DNA of 54,958 nt from Lobulomyces angularis (Eukaryota; Chytridiomycota; Chytridiomycetes; Lobulomycetales; Lobulomycetaceae): assembly GCA_027604685.1 (NCBI GenBank), contig JADHYX010000030.1:9897-64854 (forward strand), given 5' to 3'. Positions 1 through 12,100 of the stretch are shown piece after piece; the first letter of the stretch is position 1; every line of letters starts with the position of its first letter. A model generated the notes under the pieces. It worked only from the letters and a program-made list of their open reading frames with translations. It did not search any database and was not told the origin of the DNA. The translations under genes were made by a program, and so were the position numbers.

Positions 1-25
1 AAAACTCATAAATTTAAAATCAAAA

Positions 26-648
26 TTAAAATGTTGATACCTTATGTCCTTCAACTTCAAGTCTAATTTTAATACTTTTTTCTTTGCATTCTCTGTCAAA
101 ACTAGCAAAAAAGGTTAAGTTGTAATGTTTGCCGACTTGTAAATTATTAACATTTTGGTTTATGTTAGGACTGTATAAATTTAATCCCAACATCCAATTA
201 CCACTGAAGGAAACTTTTTTTTGACTATTTCTGAATACAGCAACTGAATTTTGACTTTCATACCATGGCTCTAACTTTGAATTTGGTAATATACAGTATT
301 TTTGTTTACATGATTCTTCAGCGCTATTAAAAAATAAAAGAATAATTAATTTAGAAAATGCGAATTTAACAATTTAAAGTTTCTAATTTTTTCAGTGTGA
401 AAAAAAGATAAAAAAAAAAAAAAAGAAAATAAGAATTATTAAAAAAGAAGCAAAATACTCGCAAAAAAAAGGATAAATTAAACAATTTATAAAATCATTT
501 AATAACGTTTTAAAGTAATTTAACTTCTCCTCCTTTTTTTTACTTACGTTTCGAAGTCTCCATTTTCTATTAAATTTGGATTAGATTCACCACCTTTAGC
601 ATTGCATATTGCAAAAAGAAATAACAAACTTAAACAATATTTTTGCAT
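26..648 (-). CDS. Secreted protein, N-terminal part, carbohydrate-binding-like (probably runs off the left edge)
   Basis: Two exons are visible on the minus strand: 648-548 and 323-41. ATG at 648 opens a signal peptide with a Leu/Phe-rich core (SLLFLFAI) ending near CNA. The mature part starts with a NxIENGDFE stretch, then a Trp-rich region and a 'L.VGKHYNLTFFAS' strand. That arrangement resembles the beta-sandwich carbohydrate-binding or DUF642-type domains that open with 'NGdFE' (family resemblance only). After codon HK a good donor (GTATC) lies at 40-39, so the gene probably continues beyond base 1. If it is not spliced there, it stops at TAA 28-26 after about 130 residues. Cys residues at the start of exon 2 could form disulfides. 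Secretion is a confident call; ligand and function are unknown. Confidence 0.6.
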
Positions 649-767
649 TGTTATATATTTTTTAATTTTATTTACTAAAATTTATTTATTATAATTTACG
701 CCTCAAAGTACCACCAACGATAAATTCAACCAAATTAGCTTTCGTGTAACAAAATGGATGAATTTCG

Positions 768-1676
768 ATGAAGTTAAAAACTTTATTGTTAAAATCCATT
801 GCAAACAACTTTTCACCAAGTAAATAAATTAAAGAAGAAAAGATCTGCTTCTGATAAATTTTTTAAATTACTTCCTTTTTTTTTTTCTTCAATTATCTTA
901 CCAACTGTTCCTTTCTTTTTTTTTTTTATTGCTCCTAAACGTAGCTGTCAATTATAGTGTTGTTTCAACAATTGGTCTTGATGGATCGCCTCAGGCTAGG
1001 TACACTCTCTACCATTTTTTTCTCAAAAATATAAATATGATATTTTTTTGCTTTAACATTGTTAAAATTTATTTTCCTCTTTTTATAGAACAATGGTATT
1101 CAGAGGATTTTTATCTGATTTTTTAGAAGCAGGCAATAATCAATTAAATTTGCGAGATGAAATTTTAGTTTATACTTGTGATAGAGATAGTAAAAAAGTT
1201 AAGGAGTTGCAAAACAATCATAATGCTGAAATATGTTGGTTTCCTTTTTAAATATTTTTTTCCGATTTTTTTTTTATTAAAAGTTATAAAAACTGTAGGT
1301 ATTTTCCACAAACTAGAGAACAATTCCGATTAAAATCAGTAGGTACTTTAGTTTTGTCCCCTGAAAATGATGGCACCTATTGCACTAATAAGGAAATTAT
1401 AAGAAAAAAAGTTTGGAATTTCATTTCCGATTCTGCAAAAGAAATGTTCATTCGAAAACAAAATAGTAATGGAACTGGAGGGGATTTAAAAAATTTAGAA
1501 GAAGGATATTGCAACTTCGGCATAATTTTATTCAATGTAAGCTGTATAGATCATGTTGGTATGGAATAAAATAAAAATGTTTTTTATTCGAAAAACTGTT
1601 CTTAGTGTTGCCTAATGTTAGATCCATTTATAAAAACGAAAGTGATGGAGGTGACTGGAAATTGATTACAGATTGA
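768..1676 (+). CDS. Pyridoxamine 5'-phosphate oxidase-like FMN-binding protein (Alr4036 type)
   Basis: Five exons: 768-819, 945-999, 1089-1238, 1299-1558, 1606-1676. Phases agree at every junction. The protein is about 195 aa. The fold signature is the opening 'VSTIGLDGSPQARTMVFRGFL', which matches the flavin-binding split-barrel proteins of the Pyridox_ox_2/Alr4036 group ('vdadGrPrnRtvvfRGF'). This is followed by 'AEICWYFPQTREQFRLKSVG' and a C-terminal 'DWKLITD'. The family binds FMN and is related to PNPOx, but many members lack proven pyridoxamine-phosphate oxidase activity, so the substrate is open. The start is ATG 768 because the upstream in-frame codon is TGA; two earlier ATGs (754, 758) are out of frame. 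The closest neighbour is the convergent DsbA-like gene, ending 270 bp downstream. Confidence 0.75.
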
Positions 1677-1946
1677 ACTTGTTTTCTAAATTTTTTAAAT
1701 TAATAATTAAGAGTTGTGAAATGTGGGAGAACTTGTATTTTTAATTGTTTTTGATTTTATAGAATCTAACTAGTCAATTAGGAAGATGATTTTTTATAAT
1801 AGTAACATAAACAATAAATAAGTGAAAAATATAACATAATTGGTTAATCGATTCCAATAAAATTTTATTTTTATCATGTTAAATATTAAAATAATTATAC
1901 AGTGAAAAAGAAAAAAAAAGAGAAGTAAAAAAGGCCACAATTAGCT

Positions 1947-2787
1947 TTATTGGGTAAGTTTCTTACCTAACCACTCTTCCCAAGCTAAAAAATAAAAAAA
2001 ATTTTAAAAAAAAAAAACTACTTTTGATTTATGTCACCATCTTGACTCCAGCTAGAGGAAGTATTGTTATCAATTAAACCATTAAACACAACAGTAGGAG
2101 AAACGTGAATACTGTTTTGTCTTGAATACTTGATTGTTTTTTTCAAGTCGTTAGTAACTCCATTACCTGCATTTTTTCCTAAAATATAATTTTAGATGAT
2201 TTTACAAAGAGTGTTGATATAAAAAAGTACTCACCATCCCTAGAAAGCTTTAAGTACTCGCTAACTTTTGACTTATCAACTCCAATTGATTCCACTATTA
2301 CTAGCAATTCGTTATAAATTTCAGTTCTAGTTTTATCCCAAACATTGACATCAAAGAAGTTTTCTTGTTGTTTAAAAAGTAACTCACTAAAGTGAAAAAA
2401 CTTTGTTGGATCTACTTTTTGAACCGCCAAAGCAACCTTCGAAGTATATGTTACTACATTAGTTTTTAAATTTACGATGTTTATTTACTTCATGCAGCAA
2501 CTGAGATTGTGTATGCCAAGCTACAACAAGAAATTCAACAAAAAAAATAAATTAGTAACTTACGTTGAACTTGGTGTCTAAAAATAAAATTGACGTTTTT
2601 GTCCTTAACAAAATTTGATCGTTGGAAACTTAAAAAGGTTGCAAACAATTTGGCACTATAAGGACTAAAAAAGGAATTAAATCGGTTTGTTTAAAACAGT
2701 TTACCAGGCATAATCAAGAAAGTATTCAACAGTGTGTTTAGGTAGGGTCAAAGTAGAGTTTCCTGATTCGTTAAAAAGCAATGACAT
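1947..2787 (-). CDS. DsbA-like thioredoxin-fold protein (CPYS active-site motif)
   Basis: Six exons on the minus strand: 2787-2705, 2664-2564, 2520-2489, 2436-2235, 2178-2038, 1984-1947. The protein is about 199 aa. The N-terminal half has 'VEYFLDYACPYSAKLF', the position of the DsbA/thioredoxin_4 redox site, but with C-P-Y-S (one cysteine) rather than CxxC. Then come 'FRHQVQPWHTQSQLLHEVALAVQ', typical of this eukaryotic DsbA-fold group, and a helical insert (residues about 75-150). The second beta-beta-alpha part is 'HVSPTVVFNGLIDN', with the cis-Pro loop, ending in 'WEEWLGKKL'. No signal peptide is evident, so it is probably cytosolic. A single-Cys CxxS site points to a glutathione-dependent or non-oxidase role (inference). 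Exon 6 is required to reach the conserved C-terminal helix; without splicing the frame stops earlier. Confidence 0.75.
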
Positions 2788-4794
2788 TTTATTTATAATT
2801 CTTTTGTGATTAATTTATTCGATTTTTTATAAAGGTAAAACAACGGAGTTTATAATTTTCCGAGAGTGACAACATTAGTAACAAAATAAGGTAATTATTT
2901 AAAGTGGAGTCCAACAGTTTCTGTCGTCATTTTGCTAATAAGTTTTTATTTTTATATTATATCGTCATGCATTAGTAAAATTGACCACCAAGATAAATTT
3001 TTACATTTTAATTTGAGAAAGGTTTCTATTAGGATAATACAGACTTTGTTTTCTTTAAAGAAAAAATTAAGTGTAATAGCTTCCATACGTTACAGAAGGT
3101 TTAGTGTAAAGTTACCATATATTCAAATTAGATCTAGTAACACTGGACAGAAGAAGATTTATAGCGAGAGTTGCTATATCTTCCAAAAAATTCAGTTCAT
3201 TAGTTGACATAACTTTGGAGAAACTCCAATTGTAACAGCATCTAGTAACTTTAAAAAACCAAAATCTTAGCATACACAGATGCAAAGTATTTATCTGGTT
3301 ACTTTTTCGTAGAATTATTTATAAAATATAATGTAGTTGCACCATATTGTAATTCCAAATACATTAAAGTACATATTAAGTTTATTGGACTTTAAAGTTC
3401 ATACCATTATTTTTTTTTATTCTCTATTATTTTACAATTAAGGAAAAAAGTCACTAATCAAATTAAATGTTAAATTTTGGGAAAAAATGAGATAATTGGA
3501 TAAATTAAATTATGTCATAATGGAATTAAAAAATTTTTCATTTGAAATTAATATTTTTCAACCACGATTTTACATCTTCCAGCTCTTCCAAGACGATCCC
3601 AAATAACAACATCACCCACATTGAGTTTTGGAGAAAGTGTGTTTCTAACGTATTCTAAAAAGTTTCATCTTTTGCACTCTCCGATGATATCAGGGGGTCG
3701 TAAACAAATTCCTGTGGAACGAATTGCTAGATAAAATGTCCATCTCTTTCCATGTCTTTTTCTGGGTCTTGAAATATGTTTCCCGCCCATACTTCGATCC
3801 ATACTTGGAGCCTCATTGTCATAGATGAAACTTTCATCCATGTACACCCTTTTTTCTGGTGATATTTCTTGAATTGATTGAATGTACTCGCGAGTTTCTT
3901 GAAGAACACGCTCATCTGAATAATTTGTGGGTTCGTCTGAAACTTACTTCCGTGTAAAATTTGATCGTTTAAGATAATTTGAAACGGAACTGGGGTTAAT
4001 TTTCTTTTCGAAATGAATAAATGGCAGCCAGTTTAGTTTCCTTTTGCAAGCACTATGTAAAAGATTCTACTACTCAAACACATCTGTCTCTTTAATCTTC
4101 ATATTAATATTTTAAAGTATTCATTGTCGCATTTTTTTTTGGTTACTTTACTAAAGACTTTTAGACACTATAATAAAAGATTTAAAAATAAATTTTCAAT
4201 ATTAAAGCTAAAATCTATATTAGTATCATTGGAATAAATATGTGATTAAATACTGATATGTTATCATAGGTTTATATTCTAAATACGTAAAGAATAAAAT
4301 AACAACCATAGATATAAAAAATTTACTTTTCATATTTCAACAAAGTCATCAAGTGTCATACTTTATATTACTTGAAGCTGAAGTTGCAAACTTTTAAAAA
4401 TTTTATCATAGTTTCTGTTCATTCTAAATGCTGTTGAGGAAGATTCGAATGGAGAAAAAAGATTATTGTTTTTAACATACTCAACAAAGTAAGCTGTTAC
4501 GTTGCTCAAAGTTACCGCGAGTCCTTACTTATTTGGGCATAATGCATAATGATCATTTCTGAAGGCGGCAATGTTCATTAAACTTTCTCAAACTAAAACT
4601 TTCACTTAAAACATAAAGGGCATTCACCATGTATTGAATCCCACACAGTTATTTAAGATCATTTAAGGTTAAAGTTTTTCGAAAAAGCGGAGATCTAAAG
4701 TTACTTGAGAAAGTTGAGACACAGCAAAAATCCACCATTTCTTTTTTCACAATTTAACTTGATAAAGAAGGACTCATCCAACCTCAATTAAGTA
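2788..4794. other. Gene-poor 2-kb interval with a transposon relic
   Basis: This is the longest stretch without a convincing host gene. Apart from the transposase remnant at 3550-3945 (minus), I see only AT-rich DNA. On the minus strand an ATG at 3210 opens 32 codons with protein-like composition before a stop overlapping a GTAAC donor; I could not extend it to a credible gene. The plus-strand ORF at 2932-3207 does not start with ATG and resembles nothing I know. Bases 3960-4790 hold no recognisable coding sequence or RNA. Confidence 0.4.
3550..3945 (-). pseudogene. Decayed DDE transposase fragment (IS630/Tc1-mariner superfamily, DDE_3 type)
   Basis: The minus-strand translation gives 'EYIQSIQEISPEKRVYMDES', the first catalytic Asp strand of DDE_3 transposases. 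It is followed by an Arg/Lys/Trp stretch (RPRKRHGKRW, then F-Y-L-A-I-R-S-T-G-I), and further down 'FLEYVRNTLSPKLNVGDVVIWDRLGR', the second Asp strand (WDRLG). An in-frame TGA at about 3662-3664 sits between them. The base order there reads sensibly in the +1 frame for a few codons, which implies two nearby compensating indels, one in a T run. The third acidic residue and the whole N-terminal helix-turn-helix are missing, so the copy is dead. I could not see clear terminal inverted repeats or TA duplications. Confidence 0.75.
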
Positions 4795-7710
4795 ATGATT
4801 CAACAATTACTTGAAAATAATCTCATAACTTCTCGATCAGTATTGGAAGATGCCGATATTACAAGATCTAGTTTACCTGGTCACAATCCTCACGGTAAAT
4901 GAAAATTAACCTAATTGCTAACAATCTTATTCTATTAGGTATTTCAATTCCAATACCTTTTTCTAATACTACATTAAATCATGACTTTAAACCTATACCT
5001 ACTACCTCAAGTAAATGTCCTAAGTTAGATTTGTTTGTAATGCTGGATTCTACTATATTCGTTGGTAATAAATGTTTTGAAGATAATTCAATCTCAGATG
5101 AATAATTCAATTTATTTGTTAATTCATTATATTTTTCAATTACCAGCTGGAGGCAATGTTCATGGAAGACTGGAAATCATTTCTACAGTTGATTATGGAT
5201 TAAAACTAGGCGATATATCAGTAGAATTTACTGGTTTCGAAAGTATGCTGTTTGAACATATTACTTTTTATGCATTTTTTTTTTATTAGGTGTTTGTGAC
5301 AAAGAAATTACAACACCATCTGCATCGTTTTTATCTGCCAGGGTTTTGTTTCAAGGGGTAAATTGTCCAAAAACAAATGCCGTGCGAGGTTTTAAATATT
5401 ATCAGACCGGCTGTTCTTATTAAATCCCTTTTTCTGAAAATTTTAGGTGAAGCTGATGCAAATAACATGTGGGTAGCTAATAAAGGCAAAACTACTTTTC
5501 CTTTTGCGTTTAAAATTCCTCAGGATGCTCCAAGCTCCTATACTTTTAAAAATATTGCGCAGTTGCGCTATGTTGTAACAGGGTATTGCTTTTTCTTTTC
5601 TAAATTAGCTTTGACAGTAATGTTATGTCTTAGTGTTGTGGTTTACCATTACAATAAAAGAACTGAGACAATGTTCACATCTTCTGATGCTTTTGTCGTT
5701 GAAAGTTTTACATCCGTTGCGCTGCCACCACCACTTCCACAAAAAGTGTCTCGACAAAAGAGATCAATTAAAGGTGATATAGGTGAAGTATTTATCACGG
5801 CTCTTTTAGAAAAATCATTGTATTGCTCAGGAAATGACATATATGTACAACTGCAAGTTAAAAATTATTCGAAATCAAAAGTCAGTAAATTTTTTTATTG
5901 AATTTTAATTTCAATTTTTGTTTTTATAAAAGGTTCAAGGGCTAAAGCTGAACTTAAATAAAAAGCTTTTATTATTAAAAAAAAATGATGATATCAAGGT
6001 AATCAATGCCTGTGTTAAAGAAATAAAATTCAAAGGAAAAAATTATCAGTTTGATTCAGGAGAAGAAAGGATATTAATGCTACATATTCAGATTCCGGTT
6101 TGAATTTATTTTGCAGACTAATTTTAATTCAAAATTAATAGCCGCACCTTACTAGTATCCGGAACACTGCCTTGGCTGAAATTTTCTGCAATATACAAGT
6201 TGAGTTAAATATGGGATTTTTAACGCCAAATTTGTCATTAGAATTACCAATAATTATATTAAATCCAGCAAGTTTAGCTCCTCCAAAACAGTTGGATTTA
6301 ACGAAAAATTTACACCCAAAGCAATACAATGTGTTAGATGAGGATTTAATTCTTAAAAAATTTTCGCCTTCAATTAAAAAAGGTGAGGTTAGAAACTGTA
6401 CTGTTATTGCGCCAAAAGGAGTTGGAGAAGATGAACTAGCAAAACTTAAAAGACGTAGCAGCAGGGCTGCTTTACCTTGGAATGAAAATAGTCTGTTACT
6501 AGAAGAGAAATCTGCTTCGCCAAATGCAAAAGGAAGCGAAATAAAGAGGATGGATGTGCACGATGAGGTTAAGAATTTAAAGGAAACAATTGATAAAAAT
6601 GTTGTGCTGAAGAAGAGTAATTTAAAAAATAAAGAGGCTTTAAATGATGTGGAAGAAAGCTGTCAAGGTAACAAATTAGGAAATGGTATTGTTTTTTTTT
6701 ATTTTTTTCGCAGAACCAAGCTTTTATGTTGAAGCAAGTGAAAGAAGTTTAAGAATAAAAAAAAAAACTCAACGCATTTATGCTGGTGATATCTCTTTCA
6801 TGTTACCTGATGAAAATTTTTCTTTTACAGGTGCTTATAACATATTTACAATTTATAAACTAACTATTTCTTTGCAGAATATTCAATTCTAGACCATTCT
6901 TTTGGCCCCCTACCCATTGAATCGAAAGTAATTTATACCAAGCAGCCAGAAAGCTATTCTTATTACGATGCAAAAAAAAGAGCTTCCTCAATTTCCATCA
7001 CAAGCATAGCGGATGATATCTACAAAAGCGGTAAAACATTAGAGAAGAAAGAGGTTTGTCGAAGCAACCTTGCAGATAAAAATATGCTAACATTGAGGAC
7101 GTCAAACGGTGGAGTTGAAAATAAAGAAAATAAAAACACATCTAATAAATATTTGAATTCTTCTCAAACAACGAAAAAAGAAAGAAGGCAAAAAAGTGAA
7201 ATAAAAGACGCAAAGGAAGAAGTTGAAAATCAAATTTTAAGAGTAAACCAAAGTAGGTTGAAAAATAGCAGTAAGGATAAAGTTTTAAGTGTGAATAAGA
7301 CTCTACCGATTTCACCTGGGGACAAAAAAAAAAAAACCAACAAAGACAAAAATAATTCTGTCAAAGCTTTAAAAACTCAAAATTTAAATGTCAATCACAA
7401 TTCTTCTACCGCTGCTGACGTTACAACTTATTCTTACTTTAGTGGTATATAACATTTTAGTCTTTATAATAATCTTTTTAATTTTTTGATGATTATAGCG
7501 GTGGAAAATACATTTCATAGCAAGAATAAAGGAAAAACTTTGGAAAAAAAAATTGATTCTCAACAGGAAAATTTTAAGAAAGAAAATGATTTGGTAAATA
7601 GAGTTCATTTGGATTTAGGAATGCAAAGTACAGTTCTTAAAGGACTAAAATCTAAAAATATGATGAAGCCTACAGTTGCTGATTTGATTAAAAGACACAG
7701 TAATTTATAA
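4795..7710 (+). CDS. Arrestin-domain trafficking adaptor with long Lys-rich tail
   Basis: Eleven exons: 4795-4894, 4939-5064, 5147-5242, 5290-5388, 5447-5582, 5634-5880, 5933-6097, 6142-6667, 6714-6830, 6878-7444, 7499-7710. They give 796 aa, phase-consistent throughout. Residues about 57-210 form the arrestin N domain ('DLFVMLDSTIFVAGGNVHGRL', 'KTTFPFAFKIPQDAPSSY', 'AQLRYVVTGVVVYH'). Residues about 235-370 form the C domain ('IYVQLQVKNYSKSKVQGLKL', 'ALAEIFCNIQVELNM'). Alpha-arrestins of this type recruit ubiquitin ligases to membrane proteins for endocytosis (family knowledge). The last about 420 residues are low-complexity and Lys/Asn/Ser-rich, with no PPxY motif that I can see, so ligase recruitment by PY motifs is not supported. 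An in-frame TAA at 4789 precedes ATG 4795. Confidence 0.8.
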
Positions 7711-8002
7711 ATATTAAATATAATACTTATTTCTCTAAATTATTAAAACAAAACACCTCTACCAGTTTTTTTTCTATTTTGCTTATTATTTGTAAATTTA
7801 GTTTAATTGATATTTGTTGTAAATATATTTGCTAAAAAAATTTCTTGTGCATCACAAATGGCCAATAAATTTCAAGTATTAGTTCTTGTCTTTGGTCTTG
7901 GAGACTTTTGGAGTCAAAGAAATATACATCAATTTTTTTACATTTTTTTTTGAACTTTTTCTCTTCAGATTTTATGTTTAGAAGTGAAACAAATAAGAAG
8001 TA

Positions 8003-8829
8003 ATGGAAGAGCAGATAACAATAAAAACAAGTATACCATCTAATAAATTCTGGGATATGAGATATGGAAATGTATGTAAATATAATTTTAATGATGTAAA
8101 ATAACAGATTTGACAATTTCAGGAAAATTTTGCTTATGGAGTAGAACCGAACGCGTTTTTAAAATCTCAAAGTTATTTGCTTCCTAAAAATTCAAAAATA
8201 TTAGCTTTGGGATCTGGTACATAACTTTTCTTAACAAAATTTATTTTGATTTGTTTACTTTAATAAAATTAATTTGAAGGGGAAGGTAGAAATGCCATTT
8301 ATTTGGCAAAGCTTGGTCACTTTGTTCATTGTGTCGATCTTTCTAAAGTAGGTAACAGTTTTATTTTAACAATTTCCTTTTTTTTTTTCGGTTTAAAAAC
8401 TAACAAAATAAATAATGTCAAGGTTTGGAAAAAACGTTAGCCATCGCAAAACAAGAAAATTTACTGAAGTTTTTAACTTATGAAGTTGCTGATTTAACAA
8501 AGTACAATTTTACAGCTAACCAGTATGATGTTGTTATTTCAATATGGTGCATCGGTATGTCAAAATCCCAACGAGAAAAGCTGTATAATGATGTTACTAT
8601 CTGTTTGAATGATAAAAGAAGTAGTTTCTTTATTTTCGAGGCTTACATTAGAAAAAGTCAATCTGAGAAAGCATTCTGGAGAGAAGAACTAGAAAAATTT
8701 TTTGAAAAACAAAATAATTTTAAAATTCTAGTATCGAATGAAGTTGAAAAAGAGGTAATTGAGGGAGATTTTTATGTTAACGGTATTTGCACGGTGGTTC
8801 AGTTTACCGTTGAAAAATTAAACGTGTAA
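8003..8829 (+). CDS. Small SAM-dependent methyltransferase (TehB/UbiE-like)
   Basis: Four exons: 8003-8071, 8123-8216, 8280-8351, 8423-8829; 213 aa. The N-terminus 'KFWDMRYGNENFAYGVEPNAFL' is the typical opening of small tellurite-resistance/TehB-like class I methyltransferases. Motif I is 'ILALGSGEGRNAIYLA' (the SAM loop G-S-G-E-G), motif II ends with the acidic residue in 'HCVDLS', and motif post-I contains 'QYDVVISIWC'. The C-terminal strand 'GICTVVQFTVEKL' fits the usual end. The substrate cannot be read from sequence. ATG 8003 is chosen because an in-frame TAA lies three codons upstream. It lies 290 bp after the arrestin-like gene, same strand, and 291 bp before Sec31. Confidence 0.8.
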
Positions 8830-9120
8830 CACACATCTGATATTTTGTTTTATCCTTTCAGTTTTTTAATGCTCATAAGATTTTTGAAAAATTCTTACAC
8901 GATTTATCAAAACACAGTAAAATAAAATCATTTTAATAATTATTTGCGTAGTAAGCATACAGCGACATTAAGACGTATATTTTTAACATTTTTAATTCTT
9001 ATTAAAATGAATAAACCAGTTGATGTGCTATTGTTCCATTGTAAACAACACAACATATAAATTTCGATGTTACACAAGTTTTTGTGAAATTTATTAACAG
9101 ATCATTTTGTAACATAGAAA

Positions 9121-12100
9121 ATGACATTGTTAGCATCACTGGATTCTTCTGCAACATTGGCATGGGGGCCGACAGCTGACCCTACATTAGCCGTTGGAAC
9201 TATTGCTGGTGCCTTAGATGCATCATTTAATACTAGTTCCACTTTAGAACTTTACAGCTTAAAAAAAAGCAGTTTAAATAAACTTGGATCTATTCAAGCT
9301 TCCGCGAGATTCAACAAATTAGCTTGGGCACAAATTACATCTTTACCGATGGGTATGTTAGCCGGAGGTTTAGAATCAGGGGATCTTGCACTCTGGAATC
9401 CTCAAGCAATTTTAGATGGTACGGAATCTTTAATTACAACTCAATCTTCTCATTCTGGACCTGTTAAGGGATTGGATTTTAATCCTATTCAAACCAATCT
9501 TATGGCATCTGGTGCTTCTGATGGAGAGGTAGTTTGCTGAAATTGACTTTACGCTTAACAATTTAGATATTTATCTGGGATGTTTCAAATCCCTCAAATC
9601 CGTATGCGCCTGGTGCGAAATCGCAAAAACTCGAAGATATAACCGCTGTACAATGGAATCGTCAAGTTCCACACATTTTAGCAACTGCAAGTAACAATGG
9701 ATATACCGTTATTTGGGATTTAAGAGAAAGTAGACAGCTGATGCAACTGGCACATCCTGCAGGAAGGCGCGCTATAACGGGTCTAGCTTGGAATAATGAT
9801 AATGTATGTTTTTAAAGAATTAGTACACGGAGTAAATAATTTTAAATCAGTTCATTTTATTTTTACTTTTTTTTCATAATTTCTACATAAGATAACAATG
9901 AAACAAACTTTTTATTTCTTCATTAGGTTACTCAAATAGCAACATCTTCAGACTATGATGATGAACCAGTTGTGTTAATGTGGGATTTGCGTAACTATAG
10001 TGCACCTGCTAATGTAAAGCTAATATGAATTGCAAAACTATAAATTGTTCTTTTCAATTTAGGCGTTAAAAGGACACTCAAAGGGTATTTTATCTATATC
10101 CTGGTGTCCGAAAGATTCGGATTTAATGATTACTACTGGTAAAGACAACAGAACCATTGTTTGGAATGCAACGGAAGGAATTGCGTTGGGAGATCTGCAC
10201 CATAGTGCCAACTGGGCAAATGATGTGCAGTGGTCTTCCAGGAATCCAAATTTAGTTGGCATATCTAGCTTCGATGGAAAGATCACTGTACATTCGTTGA
10301 TGGGTGGAGTAAAGGATGCAGATGAAAAAAATGATAATAAGTCCACTGTTGTAAAAAATGACGATCCGTTTGGAAGTATCCAGCAATCTGTTACCCCGCA
10401 AGAAACTAATTTTCAATTACAGAAACCACCAAAATGGTTAAGACGTCCTGTAGGTGCAACTTGGGGATTTGGAGGAAAATTAGTATATTTTTTTAATACA
10501 AATCAACAGTCACAGATTAAAAGCAGAACTGTGAAACTTCAAAAATTTGTTAGTGATGGCGAATTTTACAAAAGAATGGAAAATCTTTATGCTTTAGTAA
10601 AAAAAAATCTTAATTTTCAAGGTAATGATGAACCTGCTGCATTAGATTACCAGTTATACTGTAAAAATTTTTTGCTTAGCAATGCATTAAATGGTATGTT
10701 CATATTCATATATATCTTGAACATAACTAATTTATTACAGTTAGCGCTGATGATAAACAGATATGGCATTTTTTACAGTCACTTTTTGAAGAAAATAAGA
10801 GTAATCTTGTTTCTTTTCTTGGATTTGATACTACTAAACCTGCAGGAACATTAACAACAGTTATGGAAAAATTAATTGCAATTGCAAGAGAAAATACAGC
10901 AGCACCTGCTACTGGTGAATCTGCAGAAGTTAATTCTTTGTTTGGGGAAAGTGAAAAAGATGAATTTGTTGTTGACAAGCAAAACAATTTACCCAAGACT
11001 CCATTTCAATTATTTCCACGTTCTTCAACCAAAAAGGAAACTGATACGGATACTATAATTACTAAGTTGCTATTGTTAGGAAATTTCGAAAAAGCTGTTG
11101 AGGTTTGCTTGGCAGTGGATAGGTATTCTGACGCCATAATGCTGGCTGTATCAGGAGGTCCCGAATTGTTAAAAAAAACTCAAATAAAATATTTCGAAAA
11201 GATGAGTGAAAAGAAGACTTACATTAGATTATTACAGTCTTTAACTACAAAGGATTTGAGAGATGTAGTTGATAACATTGTTTTAGGTATAAATATCCTG
11301 TTTGAAAATTAAGATAATAAGTTTTATTTTTTAACTGTAGATGGTGCAGAGGGTACTTGGAAAGATGTAGTTGCTTTTCTTTCTACACACTATTCGGCCG
11401 ACGAAAATTTTAAAACAATAATAGGAGATTTAGGGTCTCGTTTGGAGAAAACAAATTCGAATTTGAAAACTGGCCCCAACTCTGTGGAAAAATCAGAGAA
11501 TAACTTGCCAGCAACACTCTGTTACCTGTTGTCAGGCGATTTGGTAAAAGTAATGAACATTTGGTCAGCCGAATTTGAAAAATTGAAAGCAAAAAATTAT
11601 TCAAAACAAGCGATAAATTTACAAAATTTAATTGAAAAAGTTTTAGTTTTCAGCAAAGGATGTAACTATACAGATCCAGAATTAATGGCCACTGAAAAAG
11701 AAGAAAATCACCATTTTCCTTTGGAAAAGCTTTATGTTGCTTATAGTGATTATTCCTCAGCTGTTTCTCAACAAGGAAATATTGATTTTGCGTGGCAAAT
11801 TCTAAAATTGATACCAGATGATTTTAATTTGAGTAAAGTGCCTGGAGAGCTCACAGAAAAATTAGACTCCGTAAGTGTGTTGAAAGATAGAGTTTATAAC
11901 AATCCGGAACTGGTAAATAAATCACTTCCTCGCCCTCAATTTCCCTTCAAGTTACAGATTGTTGATACAAAATCTAATCAACCTTCACCAATACCTAATT
12001 CAGTATTTAGAAGTGATCAGTTTAATAGTTCTAACGTAGCTGATCCTAATAGTAATTTTTATGGAAATTCTGCTGGTAATAGAACAGATGTTTATGGTGC

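Noticed and set aside
2932..3207. 91-codon plus-strand ORF
   Set aside because: Starts from a non-ATG codon; basic and hydrophobic mix with no domain; no splice context. Probably chance in AT-rich DNA.
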